Part shown: positions 8,644 to 18,197 of the stretch, one piece after another
How the letters are laid out: the number at the start of each line of letters is the position of its first letter
Position numbering within the stretch: position 1 is the stretch's first letter
DNA from: Streptomyces sp. NBC_00414
GTDB taxonomy: Bacteria; Actinomycetota; Actinomycetes; Streptomycetales; Streptomycetaceae
DNA length: 64,000 bases
Assembly: GCF_036038375.1 (NCBI RefSeq)
Contig: NZ_CP107935.1
Span: forward strand, 2,914,001 to 2,978,000
Direction: 5' to 3'
Position numbers and translations under genes: made by a program
The notes under the pieces: model-generated
What the model saw: only the letters and a program-made list of their open reading frames with translations
What the model was told of the DNA's origin: nothing
The model's database searches: none

Positions 8644-8826
8644 TCCGGGATCAGACGTGGCCAAGAGGAGCGTAGGTGATGCCGACGTCTCCGGCAGAGG
8701 TCGCGGCATGTGATACGACCTTCCAGATCGCGGGGTGGCTATGTAGGTCTGAGCGGGCTCTGGCTTAACTTGTATGACGCCGCCACTCTGAGTGACGATT
8801 GCGCCCCTTCGAGCCGTACGTGAAGT

Positions 8827-10657
8827 CGCCCGAAAATGGTCCGTAGACACGGTAGTTGGGCTGACAGTTCGGGGCCGTGGAAGAGGCCGTGCTCCGGCTG
8901 AAGAAGTTGTTGTTCCCGTCGATCGCGGACGTCGCGGTGCTGTCGGTGGATGTGGACATTGAGATAGTGCGCGTTGATGCGCAATGCATCGCGAACGGCG
9001 CCGTGTGTCCGATCTGCGGCATCTAGTCGAACCGGGTTCATGGTTCCTACCAGCGGTTTCCCGCTGATGTGCCGAGCGGTGGCCGAAGCGTTGTTCTCCA
9101 GTTGAGGGTCCGCCGGTTCAGCTGCGGGAACTCGGATTGTGCACGCCGTACCTTCGTCGAGCAGATACCCAGCCTGACACGTCGGCACGGTCAGCGAACC
9201 GAACGGCTACGCTCCACCCTGGCTGCGGTCGGTCTGGCCCTCGCGGGCCGGGCCGGGGCTCGCATGGCGCAGGTTCTCGGGGTGTCCGTCAGCCGTAGCA
9301 CAGTGCTCCGGCTAGTGAATGCTCTTCCCGAGCCTCAGACGTCCGCTCCGCGTGTGGTCGGCGTCGACGAGTACGCCACTCACAAGGGCCGCTACTACGG
9401 CACCGTCCTGGTCGACATCGAAACCTGCCGCCCCATCGGCCTACTGCCGGACCGGAAGGCTTCCAGCCTCGCGGCCTGGCTCATCGAGCGGCCAGGTGTT
9501 GAGGTCGTCTGCCGGGACCGCGCACCGTTCTTCGCCGAAGGCGCCGCCTCCGGCGCCCCGCAAGCTGTCCAGGTTGCGGACCAGTGGCACCTCTGGCACA
9601 ACCTGAGCAAAGCCGCCGAAAGAGCCGTCGCCCAGCACCGCCGCTGTCTCAGCACCCTCGTCCCAGACACCCCCGAACCCGAGCCAGAGTCCGTCCCGGA
9701 GGAGCCGCCCGGTTCACCCTGGCCAACCGGGCACCGGTTCGCCGACCGCACCCAAGCCCGGCATGCCGCTGTCCATACACTGAGCTTCTTCAGCAGCCAC
9801 ACCATGGGGCGAATGGCTCTCGCCGGTTGACCCGGCTTCTGGGCTGCGGCAGCAGCTGACCCCGGCAGATACAGCCGTCACCCGATCGTGGCCGTTCTGA
9901 AGAAGCTCACTGCTGGAGGCCGGGCACAGCCGCCGCTCGATCCAGCGTCAGCTCGGCATGACCTGGCGGACCGTCAAGCAGCTCGCTGACGCCGCGGCCC
10001 CGGAGGCGCTGTTCACCGGCCAGTGGCAGAACCGGCCCTCAATCCTCGATGACTACAAGCGCTACCTGGACGACCGGTGGAGCGAGGGTTTCACGAACGC
10101 CTGGAAATTGTGGGAGGAGATCGTGCCGCTTGGCTACAAAGGCAGCCACCAGCGCGTCCGGGTCTACCTGCACAAGAAGCGCACCTCGCCGCGGCCGGTG
10201 ATCGCCCGGCCACCGTCGCCCCGAACGGTCGCCGGATGGGTGCTCAGGAGACCGGAGACGCTCACCGAGTCCGAACAGCTCCAGCTCAAAACCGTCCGCA
10301 CCCACTGCCCCGAGCTCGACGCCCTCACCCGACATGTCCGCTCCTTCGCCGTCATGCTCACCGAGCGTCAGGGCGAGCGTCTCCTGGACTGGCTCGACGC
10401 CGTCCGGCAGGACGACCTGCCCAGTCTCCACACCCTCGCCGCCGGCATCGATCGCGACCTCGACGCTGTCATTACCGGATTGACCCTGCCTTGGAGCTCG
10501 GGCGCAGTCGAAGGTCATGTCAACCGGATCAAGATGCTCAAGCGCCAGATGTTCGGCCGTGCGGGCTTCCAACTTCTATGCGCAGGCGTCCTATTGGCGT
10601 GACGGAGGGTGCTGCGTTGGCGGCGTAGGCATGGTCTTCCGCTGATTTCCGAGGTCC
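8827..10657 (+). mobile_element. Decayed ISL3-family insertion sequence
   Basis: The element holds one ISL3 transposase gene broken by a nonsense codon and frameshifts. Sequences at 8827-8848 and 10634-10657 match imperfectly as inverted repeats (about 13 of 20 positions), so the ends given are estimates. No clear target duplication could be seen by eye. The flanking genes are not interrupted. Confidence 0.55.
8877..10602 (+). pseudogene. ISL3-family transposase, inactivated
   Basis: A GTG at 8877 opens a typical ISL3 N-terminus (VEEAVLRLKKLLFPSIADVA, zinc-finger CPICG). A TAG at 9024-9026 interrupts it. The same frame resumes with the second cysteine pair and the DDE core (VVGVDEYATHKGRYYGTVLV, VADQWHLWHNL) until a stop at 9830. 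After a damaged stretch (9830-9915) the C-terminal part continues in another frame (LLEAGHSRRSIQRQLGM ... SSGAVEGHVNRIKMLKRQMF) to 10602. At least one nonsense and one frameshift mutation make it inactive. Confidence 0.85.
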
Positions 10658-10670
10658 GTCATGATGCGGC

Positions 10671-11135
10671 ATGGAGTGGCTCAATTCCTTGATGACGCTC
10701 GCCGGTGTGGCAGTGGGCGTGGCTGCAACGCTTGCCACGGAGCGCCTCCGCTGGAAGCGGGAGCTTGCCAGGCAGACACGATTGGACCATCGCCAGCTAT
10801 ATGAGCAGTACCTAACAACCCTGCACGAAGCGGGTGAGGCACTCTGGGCTCTGGCGCACAGTGACATCGAATCCTCGACCACTCCAGATGTCGCTGCCCG
10901 TGCGATATTTCGCTCAGCAGGAGTCTACGCGTCACTGGAGCGAGTCTTAATTGGTGGTCCGGTCTCGGTCCATGAAGCAGCCCGGAAGAGCTTCCATGCG
11001 ATGAGGGACCTTCGGGACTGTATTGCTGCAGGGGGCCTCGTCGGCAGCCCTGATCACCAGGCGGCCGAAAAGAAATGGGAGATTTGCCGAGACCAGCTTC
11101 GCTCGGCAATGCGCGCTGACCTCCAGAGTCTGTAG
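10671..11135 (+). CDS. Hypothetical protein with N-terminal membrane anchor
   Basis: 154 residues: an N-terminal hydrophobic helix (LMTLAGVAVGVAATLATERL), then a basic stretch and a helical soluble domain. The layout is like small anchored proteins of the form MEWL-TM-RWKRELARQTRLDHRQLYEQYL that recur in Streptomyces. Function unknown. It begins just past the putative right end of the ISL3 element and has lower GC than the core genes, which fits an acquired gene. Confidence 0.65.
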   Translation: MEWLNSLMTLAGVAVGVAATLATERLRWKRELARQTRLDHRQLYEQYLTTLHEAGEALWALAHSDIESSTTPDVAARAIFRSAGVYASLERVLIGGPVSVHEAARKSFHAMRDLRDCIAAGGLVGSPDHQAAEKKWEICRDQLRSAMRADLQSL

Positions 11136-11425
11136 CCCGCGCTCTCACAGAAGTTGAGCCAGAGCCCCAACACACGTCCATAGCCACTCCAGCTGCTCGA
11201 CGTACTGACCCAGGTCGCCGGTCAGTCTCTGCTCTGCGTGATGACCTCGCCCCGGAGGTCCACGGCGGTGGCGGCCGCTACCGACACGGGGCGGTCCAAG
11301 TCGTCCGGCTCGGGACGGCCGGCCTGCTCGTTAGACCGAGACGGAGGGGCCGGGGACGTTCATGCGCCGGGAGTGGTCGCCCGAGGACGTCGTGCCGACT
11401 TCGACCAGACGGTTCGCGTCCCGGA

Positions 11426-14368
11426 TCACTCCAAGTCGCCCCATGCCCAAGGGGCAGCGACGCTCCCATCAGGCTCCCGACCGAACCGGAACCGCTCCCG
11501 GTGGCCATCGATCCTGATGAACACATTGAAGCGCCCTTCGACAGGAAGCCGTTCGGTCAGGGCGGTGGCCTGCTCATGCGCCCCGACCTCCCGCAGTTCC
11601 CCCACCAGCCAGGCCACGGCCTCTGGGTCATCGAGGGGGACGTGGGCAGCGGGGTCACGGGCCAGCAACGCGGTGACCTGCTCCTGCGCCCCGGCCTCCC
11701 GCAGTTCCCTCAGCAGCCGGGCCACGGCGTACGGTCTGTCGAGGGGAACGTGGGCGGCGGCCCGTTCGGTCAGGGCGGTGGCCTGCTCCTGCACCCCGGC
11801 CGCCCACAGTTCCCCCACCAGCCGGGCCACGGCCTCTGGATCATCGCGAGGAACGTGGGCGGCGGGGTCACGGGCCAGCAACGCGGTGACCTGCTCCTGC
11901 GCCCCCGCCTCCCGCAGTTCCCTCAGCAGCCAGGCCACGGCGTACGCGTTGTCGAGGGAGACGTGGGCGGCGGCCCGTTCGGTCAGGGCGGTGGCCTGCT
12001 CCTGCACCCCGACCTCCCGTAGTTCCCTTACCAGCCAGAGGACGGCGGACGCGTTGTCGAGAGAGGCGTGGGCGGCAGCCCGTTCGGCCAGGGCGGTGGC
12101 CTGCTCCTGCACCCCGACCTCCCGCAGTTCCCCTACCAGCCAGGCCACGGCGGACAGGCTGTCGAGAGAAGCGTGGGCGGCAGCCCGTTCGGCCAGGGCG
12201 GTGGCCTGCTCCTGCACCCCGGCCGCCCACAGTTCCCTCAGCAGCAGGGACACAGCGGACGGGTTGTCGACGGGGACGTGGGCGGCGGGGTCACGGGCCA
12301 GCAACGCGGTGACCTGCTCCTGCGCCCCCGCCTCCCGCAGCCTGGCCAGCAGCCGGGCCACGGCGGACGGCTCGTCGAGGGGGACGTGGGCGGCGGGGTC
12401 ACGGGCCAGCAACGCGGTGACCTGCTCCTGCGCCCCCGCCTCCCGCAGTTCCCTCAGCAGATCGGCCACGTCGTACGCGTTGTCGAGGGAGACATGGGCG
12501 GCGGCCCGTTCGGCCAGGGCGGTGACCTGCTCCTGCGCCCCGACCTCCCGCAGTTCCCTTACCAGCCAGGCCACGGCGGACGCGTTGTCGAGGGAGACGT
12601 GGGCGGCGGGGTCACGGGCCAGCAACACGGTGGCCTGCTCCTGCGCCCCGGCCTCCCGCAGCCTGTCCAGCAACCAGGCCACGGCGGACGGGTCGTCGAG
12701 GGAGGCGTGAGTGGCGGCCCATTGGGCGGGGTGGTGGTCGGCAGGGTGCAGGGTGCGGAGGTGGTTGACGAGGGCGGATGCGGCGTGGGGGTTGCCGTGG
12801 GTGGTGGCGTGTTTGTGTAGTTGGGCGGCGTCGCGGTACAGGCCCCGGTCCCAGGCGGCATTTCCGAGTGTGGTCAGGTCGGCGGGGAGAGCATGGGCGG
12901 CGGCCGCAGTCCAGAAGTCGATGGGCGGGATCATCTCGGCACGGTGGTGGCGGCCGTGCTGTTCGAGGTAGTCGGCCAGCCGGTACAGCGTCCCCTGCCC
13001 GGTCCCGGTGCGATGCCCGGCAGGGGGGCCGGTAGGGGCGCCGCTGCGGCGTTTGCGTTGGTTGCGGGGAGTGCCGGTCTTGACGGGGGTGAGGATGCCA
13101 GGGATGCCGTTGCAAGGTTTCGTGACGTAGTGCAGAGCCTGTTCGAGCCAGTCGTCACCGCTCTGGTTCCACTCGGCCTCGGTGAGATAGCCGGGGGTGG
13201 CCTCGGCCAGCCAGGCCAGAGGGATGCGCGGACCGGCGCCGAGACGGCGGACGTCCATGGCCGCGTGGATAAGCGCCTTCGTGGCTGGCGGGGCGTCCTC
13301 GAAGCGGCTCAGCAAGACCGGTACCCCGGCCAGATACTGGGTGATCTGTCCGTCCGTGGCGTGTTCGGCGGCCTCCCCGAGCCGGGGGTCGGCGCCGGCC
13401 GCCTGGGTCAGCTCGCCCAGTGCGGCGCCGATGAAGGCATCCGGCACTCTGATCCTGTGGCCGTCCAGCAGCTCCCGGGCCTGAGCGTGCGGGTCCCCCT
13501 CGGTGCGGGTAGTCAGGGTGTCCCAGTGATCCGGCCACAGGGTGGCCAGCACCAGCACCGGGGCCCGCTGCGGGTCGCGCAGCAGGTTCCGCAGGCCCGC
13601 AGCGATCTGCTCCCCGAGTGGGGCGAGGAGCAGGTATTCCTGGGCCTCGTTCAGCCAGATCACGGTGTACGGGGCGACGTCGGCGAGTTCGGCCAGGGCT
13701 GCGTCGGGGCGGGTGGGGTCGATGGGATGCCACAGCCGCCAGGGCTCGTCCCGCCCGCGCAGCAAGGTAAGGGTTTCCCAGCAGGCGCGGGTCTTGCCGG
13801 TGGAGGAGCCGCCCACCAGCACCGCGATCCGGCTGGCCCCGGCGACGGCCTGTACCACCACCTCAGCCAGCGCCCGGTCGTGCTCGCGCAGCACATACGT
13901 CGGCAGCATCGGCAGACCGGCGGCCGGGGAGCCGATCGCATGGTGCACCTCCAGGTGGAACGGGTCGGCCACCTCCGACAGGGGCCGGCCCGGCCGCATC
14001 CGCTCCAGCACGGCCCGTACCTGCCCGGCTTGGACCGCAGCACTCGTGCCGTCCGCGCGCCGGCGGGCCTCGGCCTGGTAGGCGCGCTGCCACTTGTGCA
14101 CGTCCAGCACTGCGGCTGCCGCCGGGTCACCGGCCAGCCCGGCGCGCTCGGCCTGTGCCCGCACGACCCGTACCAGGTTCAGCAGCTGATCGCTCTGCTG
14201 GGGGAACCGGTCAGCGCGTAGCCAGTCCCCGATCGTGGTCGGGCTGACCCCGACGGCATCGGCCAGTGCGCGCTTCGACGGCTGCTCCTGCAGACGCTGG
14301 TCGCGGAACGCCGCCAGTTCGGCGATCAGCTCGGCGTATCCCGGTTCCTGCGCCGCCGGTCCCGTCAT
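11426..14368 (-). CDS. HTH/STAND-like NTPase with tandem helical repeats
   Basis: 980 residues. I chose ATG 14368, where an XRE-like helix-turn-helix (ALADAVGVSPTTIGDWLRAD) follows within 40 residues. The middle carries a P-loop (VGGSSTGKTRACW) and a Walker B-like strand (YTVIWLNEAQEYLL). The C-terminal 400 residues are about 11 repeats of 35-36 residues, each like AAHVSLDNAYAVAWLLRELR followed by EAGAQEQ(V/A)TAL, ending in a short unique domain (NVFIRIDGHRERFRFG). This architecture of DNA-binding head, ATPase switch and repeat sensor is that of STAND-type regulators and conflict proteins. It stands alone and is divergent from a small membrane protein gene. The exact role is unknown; it could be defence or a regulator. 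Confidence 0.8.
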   Translation of the reverse strand: MTGPAAQEPGYAELIAELAAFRDQRLQEQPSKRALADAVGVSPTTIGDWLRADRFPQQSDQLLNLVRVVRAQAERAGLAGDPAAAAVLDVHKWQRAYQAEARRRADGTSAAVQAGQVRAVLERMRPGRPLSEVADPFHLEVHHAIGSPAAGLPMLPTYVLREHDRALAEVVVQAVAGASRIAVLVGGSSTGKTRACWETLTLLRGRDEPWRLWHPIDPTRPDAALAELADVAPYTVIWLNEAQEYLLLAPLGEQIAAGLRNLLRDPQRAPVLVLATLWPDHWDTLTTRTEGDPHAQARELLDGHRIRVPDAFIGAALGELTQAAGADPRLGEAAEHATDGQITQYLAGVPVLLSRFEDAPPATKALIHAAMDVRRLGAGPRIPLAWLAEATPGYLTEAEWNQSGDDWLEQALHYVTKPCNGIPGILTPVKTGTPRNQRKRRSGAPTGPPAGHRTGTGQGTLYRLADYLEQHGRHHRAEMIPPIDFWTAAAAHALPADLTTLGNAAWDRGLYRDAAQLHKHATTHGNPHAASALVNHLRTLHPADHHPAQWAATHASLDDPSAVAWLLDRLREAGAQEQATVLLARDPAAHVSLDNASAVAWLVRELREVGAQEQVTALAERAAAHVSLDNAYDVADLLRELREAGAQEQVTALLARDPAAHVPLDEPSAVARLLARLREAGAQEQVTALLARDPAAHVPVDNPSAVSLLLRELWAAGVQEQATALAERAAAHASLDSLSAVAWLVGELREVGVQEQATALAERAAAHASLDNASAVLWLVRELREVGVQEQATALTERAAAHVSLDNAYAVAWLLRELREAGAQEQVTALLARDPAAHVPRDDPEAVARLVGELWAAGVQEQATALTERAAAHVPLDRPYAVARLLRELREAGAQEQVTALLARDPAAHVPLDDPEAVAWLVGELREVGAHEQATALTERLPVEGRFNVFIRIDGHRERFRFGREPDGSVAAPWAWGDLE
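11540..12720 (-). repeat. About 11 tandem 105/108-bp coding repeats
   Basis: Within the NTPase gene, units of 105 or 108 bases repeat about 11 times. The two unit types differ by ending in ERAA or ARDPA. Several units are nearly identical at the DNA level (for example those containing HVSLDNA), so the array can expand or contract by slippage or recombination. Confidence 0.9.
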
Positions 14369-14604
14369 CACGACGCCTTTCCCTCCCGCGCGGCCCGGGC
14401 ACGGGTGTCCACCCCGCCCCTGGACACCTTGGTGGACACCCACCCCGGCCGTGGCGTGAACCCTAACGCCCACCGGCTCGCTTCGCCGCGATGTGTCCAA
14501 TCCGCACTGGGACTCCTGTGGGACAGCCCCCTGGACAGCCAGCGTCGAACGCATCCCGCACGGCCCGCCCCGGGCCGTCACCACCACCACGGGGAGTTCA
14601 CGCG

Positions 14605-14787
14605 ATGAGCCCGCTGCAGATTCTGTCCCTCATGCTCGCCCTGTCGACCGCCCTCAACATAGCGATCACCGCGGGCCTGCTCGCTCGCCGATCCGGCGTC
14701 GGCATCCCTCAGGCGATCCTCACCGGCGCGGGCACCGCAGCCACCGGCCTGGGCATCTACTTCGCCGCCGTCGCCGCCTACAAGTGA
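14605..14787 (+). CDS. Small two-helix membrane protein
   Basis: 60 residues from ATG 14605 with GGGAG 8 bases upstream. Two hydrophobic helices (LSLMLALSTALNIAITAGLL and GTAATGLGIYFAAVAAY) flank a short basic loop. This small protein type is common in Streptomyces accessory regions, and its function is not known to me. It is divergent from the STAND-like NTPase, with 236 bases between the starts. Confidence 0.7.
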   Translation: MSPLQILSLMLALSTALNIAITAGLLARRSGVGIPQAILTGAGTAATGLGIYFAAVAAYK

Positions 14788-15212
14788 TCACGCCCGTGAC
14801 TTTTGGGCATATCTTGGCTGGACCCGAGGACGTTGCCGGACTGCCCACGAAACTGCCCTCTCGGCCACTTTGCACCGTAGGTCAGAGATAGGACACCGGG
14901 GCCGACGAGGTGGCCACCACGGCGGCTCGCTGAGCGGAGCGCCCACGACGGGCTCGGCCACATCGCGGCAGCTGCTGCTCCCCCGCAACCACGACCGGGC
15001 GGTGCAGTCTGCTCACGCTCGCGCGTCCGTGACGGCGACAGTACGGCGGGCGGCCCAACTCCGTCCGAGCAGACGGCATTCCGGACCCCGGCCTGCCTCC
15101 CCTCCCCGCTGACCCTTGCTGCGAGCACAACGGCGAGAGGTGCAGTCGACGGACGGCTGGCCATGTAAACCGCCCAACGTGGCCGTGCCCGGCGGCGTCC
15201 ACCAACCGGTCG
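14788..15212. other. Intergenic region, no gene seen
   Basis: 425 bases with only weak overlapping frames lacking ribosome sites or recognisable domains. I see no RNA gene here. It precedes the repeat cluster in front of the recombinase. Confidence 0.5.
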
Positions 15213-15310
15213 GTTGTTGAACAACGCGCCGTTCGCGGGCAGCGACGGGCGCCAGACCGGTCGAACGTGTTCAGGAAGGGTGTTCATCAACTCGGCGTGT
15301 TCAAGAACCT
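15213..15310 (+). promoter_or_regulatory. Putative recombination (res-like) repeats
   Basis: A 13-base palindrome GTTGTTGAACAAC lies at 15213-15225. Three copies of a GTGTTCA motif start at 15267, 15280 and 15297. They sit immediately upstream of the serine recombinase, where resolvases commonly bind their own res sites and control their promoter. Confidence 0.45.
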
Positions 15311-15379
15311 CTTGGAACCCTTTTCTGTACGGTGTTGGGCACGACGACGACCGCAGAGTGGGCTGACGCCGACAGCCCG

Positions 15380-16021
15380 ATGGAGACCTTCCCCGCGAAC
15401 GCGTCCGGGGCCCGAGTCGGATACGGGCGGGTGTCCACGCAGGGGCAGCTGCTCGACCGGCAGATCGCGGCTCTCGAAGCGGCCGGTTGCGTCCGGGTCT
15501 TCACGGACAAGAAGTCCGGCAAGAACGCGGAGCGCGAGGAACTGTGGAAGTGCCTCGACTACCTCCGGCCCGGCGACACCCTCGTGGTGCCCTCGCTCGA
15601 CCGCCTCGGCCGCTCGATCCAGGACCTGATCTCCATCGTGGCGGGCCTGCGCAAGCGCGGGATCGGCTTCCAGTCCCTGCACGAGTCCCTCGACACGACC
15701 ACGCCCGGCGGCCGCCTGGTCTTCCACGTGTTTGCCGCGCTCGCCGAGTTCATCCGCGAGCTGATCGTGCAGGGCACCCATGAGGGCCTGGCTGCCGCAC
15801 GCGCCCGCGGCGAGCGGATCGGCCGGCCACCCGCCATGACGGAGGAACAGATCCGGCATGCCCGCGGGCTGCTGACCGACCCGGAGAACACGATCACCTC
15901 GATCGCCAAGCTGCTGGGCGTCTCCAGGACTACGATCTACAAGTACGTGCCGGAGCTGGCGGCCGGGAGGGACTCCCTGAGCGCCGTCTCGCCCACGACC
16001 GCGCTGCCCGGGCCTCGTTGA
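15380..16021 (+). CDS. Serine recombinase (resolvase/invertase family)
   Basis: 213 residues from ATG 15380; an upstream GTG at 15332 would add 16 residues, and neither has a strong ribosome site. The catalytic domain is complete: VGYGRVSTQGQLLDRQ with the nucleophilic Ser, PSLDRLGRSIQDL with the active-site arginines, and FAALAEFIRELIVQGTHEGL on the long E helix. A C-terminal helix-turn-helix follows (SIAKLLGVSRTTIYKYVP). Length and layout match Tn3-type resolvases and Hin/Pin invertases. It probably acts at the TGTTCA repeats upstream. A perfect terminator follows. Confidence 0.9.
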   Translation: METFPANASGARVGYGRVSTQGQLLDRQIAALEAAGCVRVFTDKKSGKNAEREELWKCLDYLRPGDTLVVPSLDRLGRSIQDLISIVAGLRKRGIGFQSLHESLDTTTPGGRLVFHVFAALAEFIRELIVQGTHEGLAAARARGERIGRPPAMTEEQIRHARGLLTDPENTITSIAKLLGVSRTTIYKYVPELAAGRDSLSAVSPTTALPGPR

Positions 16022-16039
16022 GCGTTGAACCGAGGACGG

Positions 16040-16072
16040 CGAGGGGGCGTGGACCAGGTCCACGCCCCCTCG
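16040..16072 (+). terminator. Terminator after serine recombinase
   Basis: A nearly loopless inverted repeat, CGAGGGGGCGTGGACC at 16040-16055 and its complement at 16057-16072, then a T-rich stretch. It lies 18 bases past the recombinase stop. Confidence 0.85.
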
Positions 16073-16189
16073 CGGTCTTTCCTGCTCACCCCGTGGAAAT
16101 TTCTCAAATCCATGAGTCCGCCCAGAGAGGTCGCGGCAACCCAGCGTCGACAATCCAAGATCGCGTCGAGTCGCCTAATTTGTTCGTCT

Positions 16190-16865
16190 CGACCAGGGCA
16201 TCGGCCTTCTCGCGTGCGCCCGCCGTCTCGGCCTGTCGCTGAATACGGTCAAGCGCTATGCCCGTCATAGCGAGCCGGACCGCACGGTCCGGGCTCCCAT
16301 CTATCGGGCCTGCCTGGTCGACCCCTACCGCGCCCATCTGCGCAGACGTCGTACCCAGGACCTAACCGTCCCCGTCACCGACCTGCTGGCGGAGATCCGA
16401 GAACAGGGCTACACCGGCAGCGCTAACCTCCTGGTCCGCTACGTCAATCAAGGACGCGTCAAGGCCGACCACGCCGCCCTGTCACCCCGCAAGGTCACTG
16501 GCCTGCTCACCTGCCGCCCCGGCCGCCTCTCCGACGACCAGCGCGACCAGCTCACCGGAGCCTGCCCGCAGATGACCGTGCTGGCCGACCAGATCCACAC
16601 CTTCGCCGAACTACTGGCTTCGCACGAGGACAATGCCGGGAAGCTGACGGCCTGGATCAACCGGACTCACGCCGCTGACCTGCCCTTTCTCCACTCCTAC
16701 GCCAATGGCCTGGAGCGTGACCGCGCCGCCGTCGAGGCCGCCCTCACCCTGCCCTGGCACAACGGCCGCACCGAGGGCGCCAACACGAAGATCAAGTTAC
16801 TCAAGCGCCTGATGTACGGCCGCGCCAGCCACCGCCTGCTACGCCAGATCGTCCTGCTCAACTGA
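16190..16865 (+). pseudogene. ISL3 transposase C-terminal fragment
   Basis: An open frame without a proper start begins near 16190 with a helix-turn-helix (ARRLGLSLNTVKRYARH). It continues through the ISL3 C-terminal region to LPWHNGRTEGANTKIKLLKR and LMYGRASHRLLRQIVLLN at 16865. The N-terminal zinc-finger and DDE half are missing, so this is a left-truncated copy. It differs in sequence from the ISL3 element at 8.8-10.6 kb. Confidence 0.8.
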
Positions 16866-16887
16866 AGCCCGGTCCGGACGATCAACG

Positions 16888-16910
16888 CTTACGAAAATCT
16901 TGGAAGAGCC
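16888..16910 (-). repeat. Right terminal inverted repeat of ISL3 fragment
   Basis: Read on the minus strand the end begins GGCTCTTCCAAGATTTTCG, the GGCTCTTCC-type terminus usual for ISL3 elements. It lies 23 bases past the transposase stop. No left partner was found, in line with truncation. Confidence 0.6.
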
Positions 16911-17036
16911 GCTCGTTTGACAGACCCTGACGACATCGAGCGCCTGGTCGATCACGGCGTGCGAGTTCACTGCTTCCTGCAGCTGCGCGTTCTCATCACG
17001 CAGTACCGCGACCTGTTCGTCGAACGCGACGAAGAC
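16911..17036 (-). pseudogene. ANTAR-domain remnant cut by IS
   Basis: Reading minus from the stop of the next gene, an uninterrupted frame without a start codon gives VAVLRDENAQLQEAVNSHAV followed by IDQALDVV. That is the opening of an ANTAR RNA-binding domain (coiled coil, then VIDQA.G). The frame runs straight into the IS end at 16910, so the IS removed the rest of the gene. Assignment rests on a short match. Confidence 0.45.
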
Positions 17037-18095
17037 TCAGCGTCGGCCAGGCAGCTCTGTGTCAAAGAATTTGATCACCGAAGTAACCAGCATAAGGGCG
17101 TACACCGCGTTGATACGCGAGTACTGAGTCCGGGAGACGCCGTGTGCGCTGGGATGGCGTCCGAAGGTGCGCGGGATCGGGTCGCCGTTCTTGGGGAAGT
17201 ACTTGGCGTGCGCGTACCAGACCGGGGCGAAGGTGCAGGCGACCTTGTACTTGTAGTCGTCCATCTTGAACTTGATGCCTTTGGTCTTGAAGTCGTTCTT
17301 CGTGAGCTGCACGCGGGCGGCGTTGTCGAAGTGGCGCTGGAGAATGGAGTCGAGCAGGTTGGCGGCCAACGCCTGAGCTGCGCTGGTGTGACCATCGCGC
17401 AGGGCACGTGCGACGTCGAGGGCGAAGCCTCGGGCATCGTGAACTGCTGAGTGGTCAACTTCTTCGAGTACCTTCTCGCAGTCGTTGACAATGCCCTTCC
17501 AGCGTCGGCCGATGATGCGCCGCCGGGCGGCGGCGTCCGGTGCTTCCAGCAGGGCGTGTACCGTCTGCGGCCCGGGCACCCACATGAGAGGTATGCCTTC
17601 ATCAACCAGGAGCTTTTCCAGGTCGCCCGTGCCGAGCGTGACATCGCGCAGGTTCTCTGGGCGGTGCTTGTTGAGGGTGTCGCGCAGGGATTCGAAGACG
17701 CTGTGCCACTGGGGCGGCCGGTAGGTTGCGGCCAGCGGCTCCAACGCCTGCCGGATCGTATCGTTGAAGCCCGTCAGATCCGCCATCTGCCGACGGAGGT
17801 TCTCCGTGACAGCGGTCATTCGGGTCAGCGGAGAATCAACCACGATCCGAGGAAGGACCGGGCGCATTCTCAGCGCAACGGACTCAGCGAGCATCTTGCC
17901 AATCCGCGCATTTTGGATTCGCATGGCGTCCTGGAATGGCTTGAGCACCGCCGCGTGGAAGCCGGACAAATCGACCGTGTCCGTCAGATCCGTATCATCG
18001 GACTCGCTGGCCTCCTGCTCCTCAGCCGGATCCTCGTCCTCGAAGCCGTCAGGCTCCCCATCCTCGCTCATAGCCGTATGGTTCCACGCCTCCAT
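17037..18095 (-). CDS. Hypothetical protein, acidic N-terminus
   Basis: 352 residues from ATG 18095 (GGTGAG upstream; ATG 18071 is an alternative). A very acidic N-terminal tail (residues about 10-40) is followed by a long mainly helical domain and a C-terminal block (GIVNDCEKVLEEVDHSAVHD ... WYAHAKYFPKNGDPIPRTFG) with conserved-looking His residues. The last third, HPSAHGVSRTQYSRINAVYA, resembles HEPN-like abortive-infection helical bundles with an RxxxxH-type arrangement nearby, but I cannot prove it. It has no partner on the same transcript except possibly the genes upstream. Candidate defence or hypothetical protein. Confidence 0.65.
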   Translation of the reverse strand: MEAWNHTAMSEDGEPDGFEDEDPAEEQEASESDDTDLTDTVDLSGFHAAVLKPFQDAMRIQNARIGKMLAESVALRMRPVLPRIVVDSPLTRMTAVTENLRRQMADLTGFNDTIRQALEPLAATYRPPQWHSVFESLRDTLNKHRPENLRDVTLGTGDLEKLLVDEGIPLMWVPGPQTVHALLEAPDAAARRRIIGRRWKGIVNDCEKVLEEVDHSAVHDARGFALDVARALRDGHTSAAQALAANLLDSILQRHFDNAARVQLTKNDFKTKGIKFKMDDYKYKVACTFAPVWYAHAKYFPKNGDPIPRTFGRHPSAHGVSRTQYSRINAVYALMLVTSVIKFFDTELPGRR

Positions 18096-18197
18096 GTGCT
18101 CTCACCAGGTGTTTTTATCGGGAAACGCTCCCTCGCCACGTGCACTACACCGGGACATACATGGTTCAGTCGACAGTCGCGCAGGCCCCGTACAGCG

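Noticed and set aside
11238..12710. Long plus-strand open frame (490 codons) opposite the NTPase gene
   Set aside because: It is antisense to the tandem repeats. Repeat periods that are multiples of three keep several frames open; the product is a low-complexity Ser/Arg/Ala string without SD or known domains.
11540..12720. CRISPR or satellite DNA
   Set aside because: The 105/108-base units keep one reading frame of a large protein, so this is a coding repeat.
14778..15290. Minus-strand frame of 170 codons before the recombinase
   Set aside because: Basic, low-complexity product, no ribosome site, overlaps the res-like repeats.
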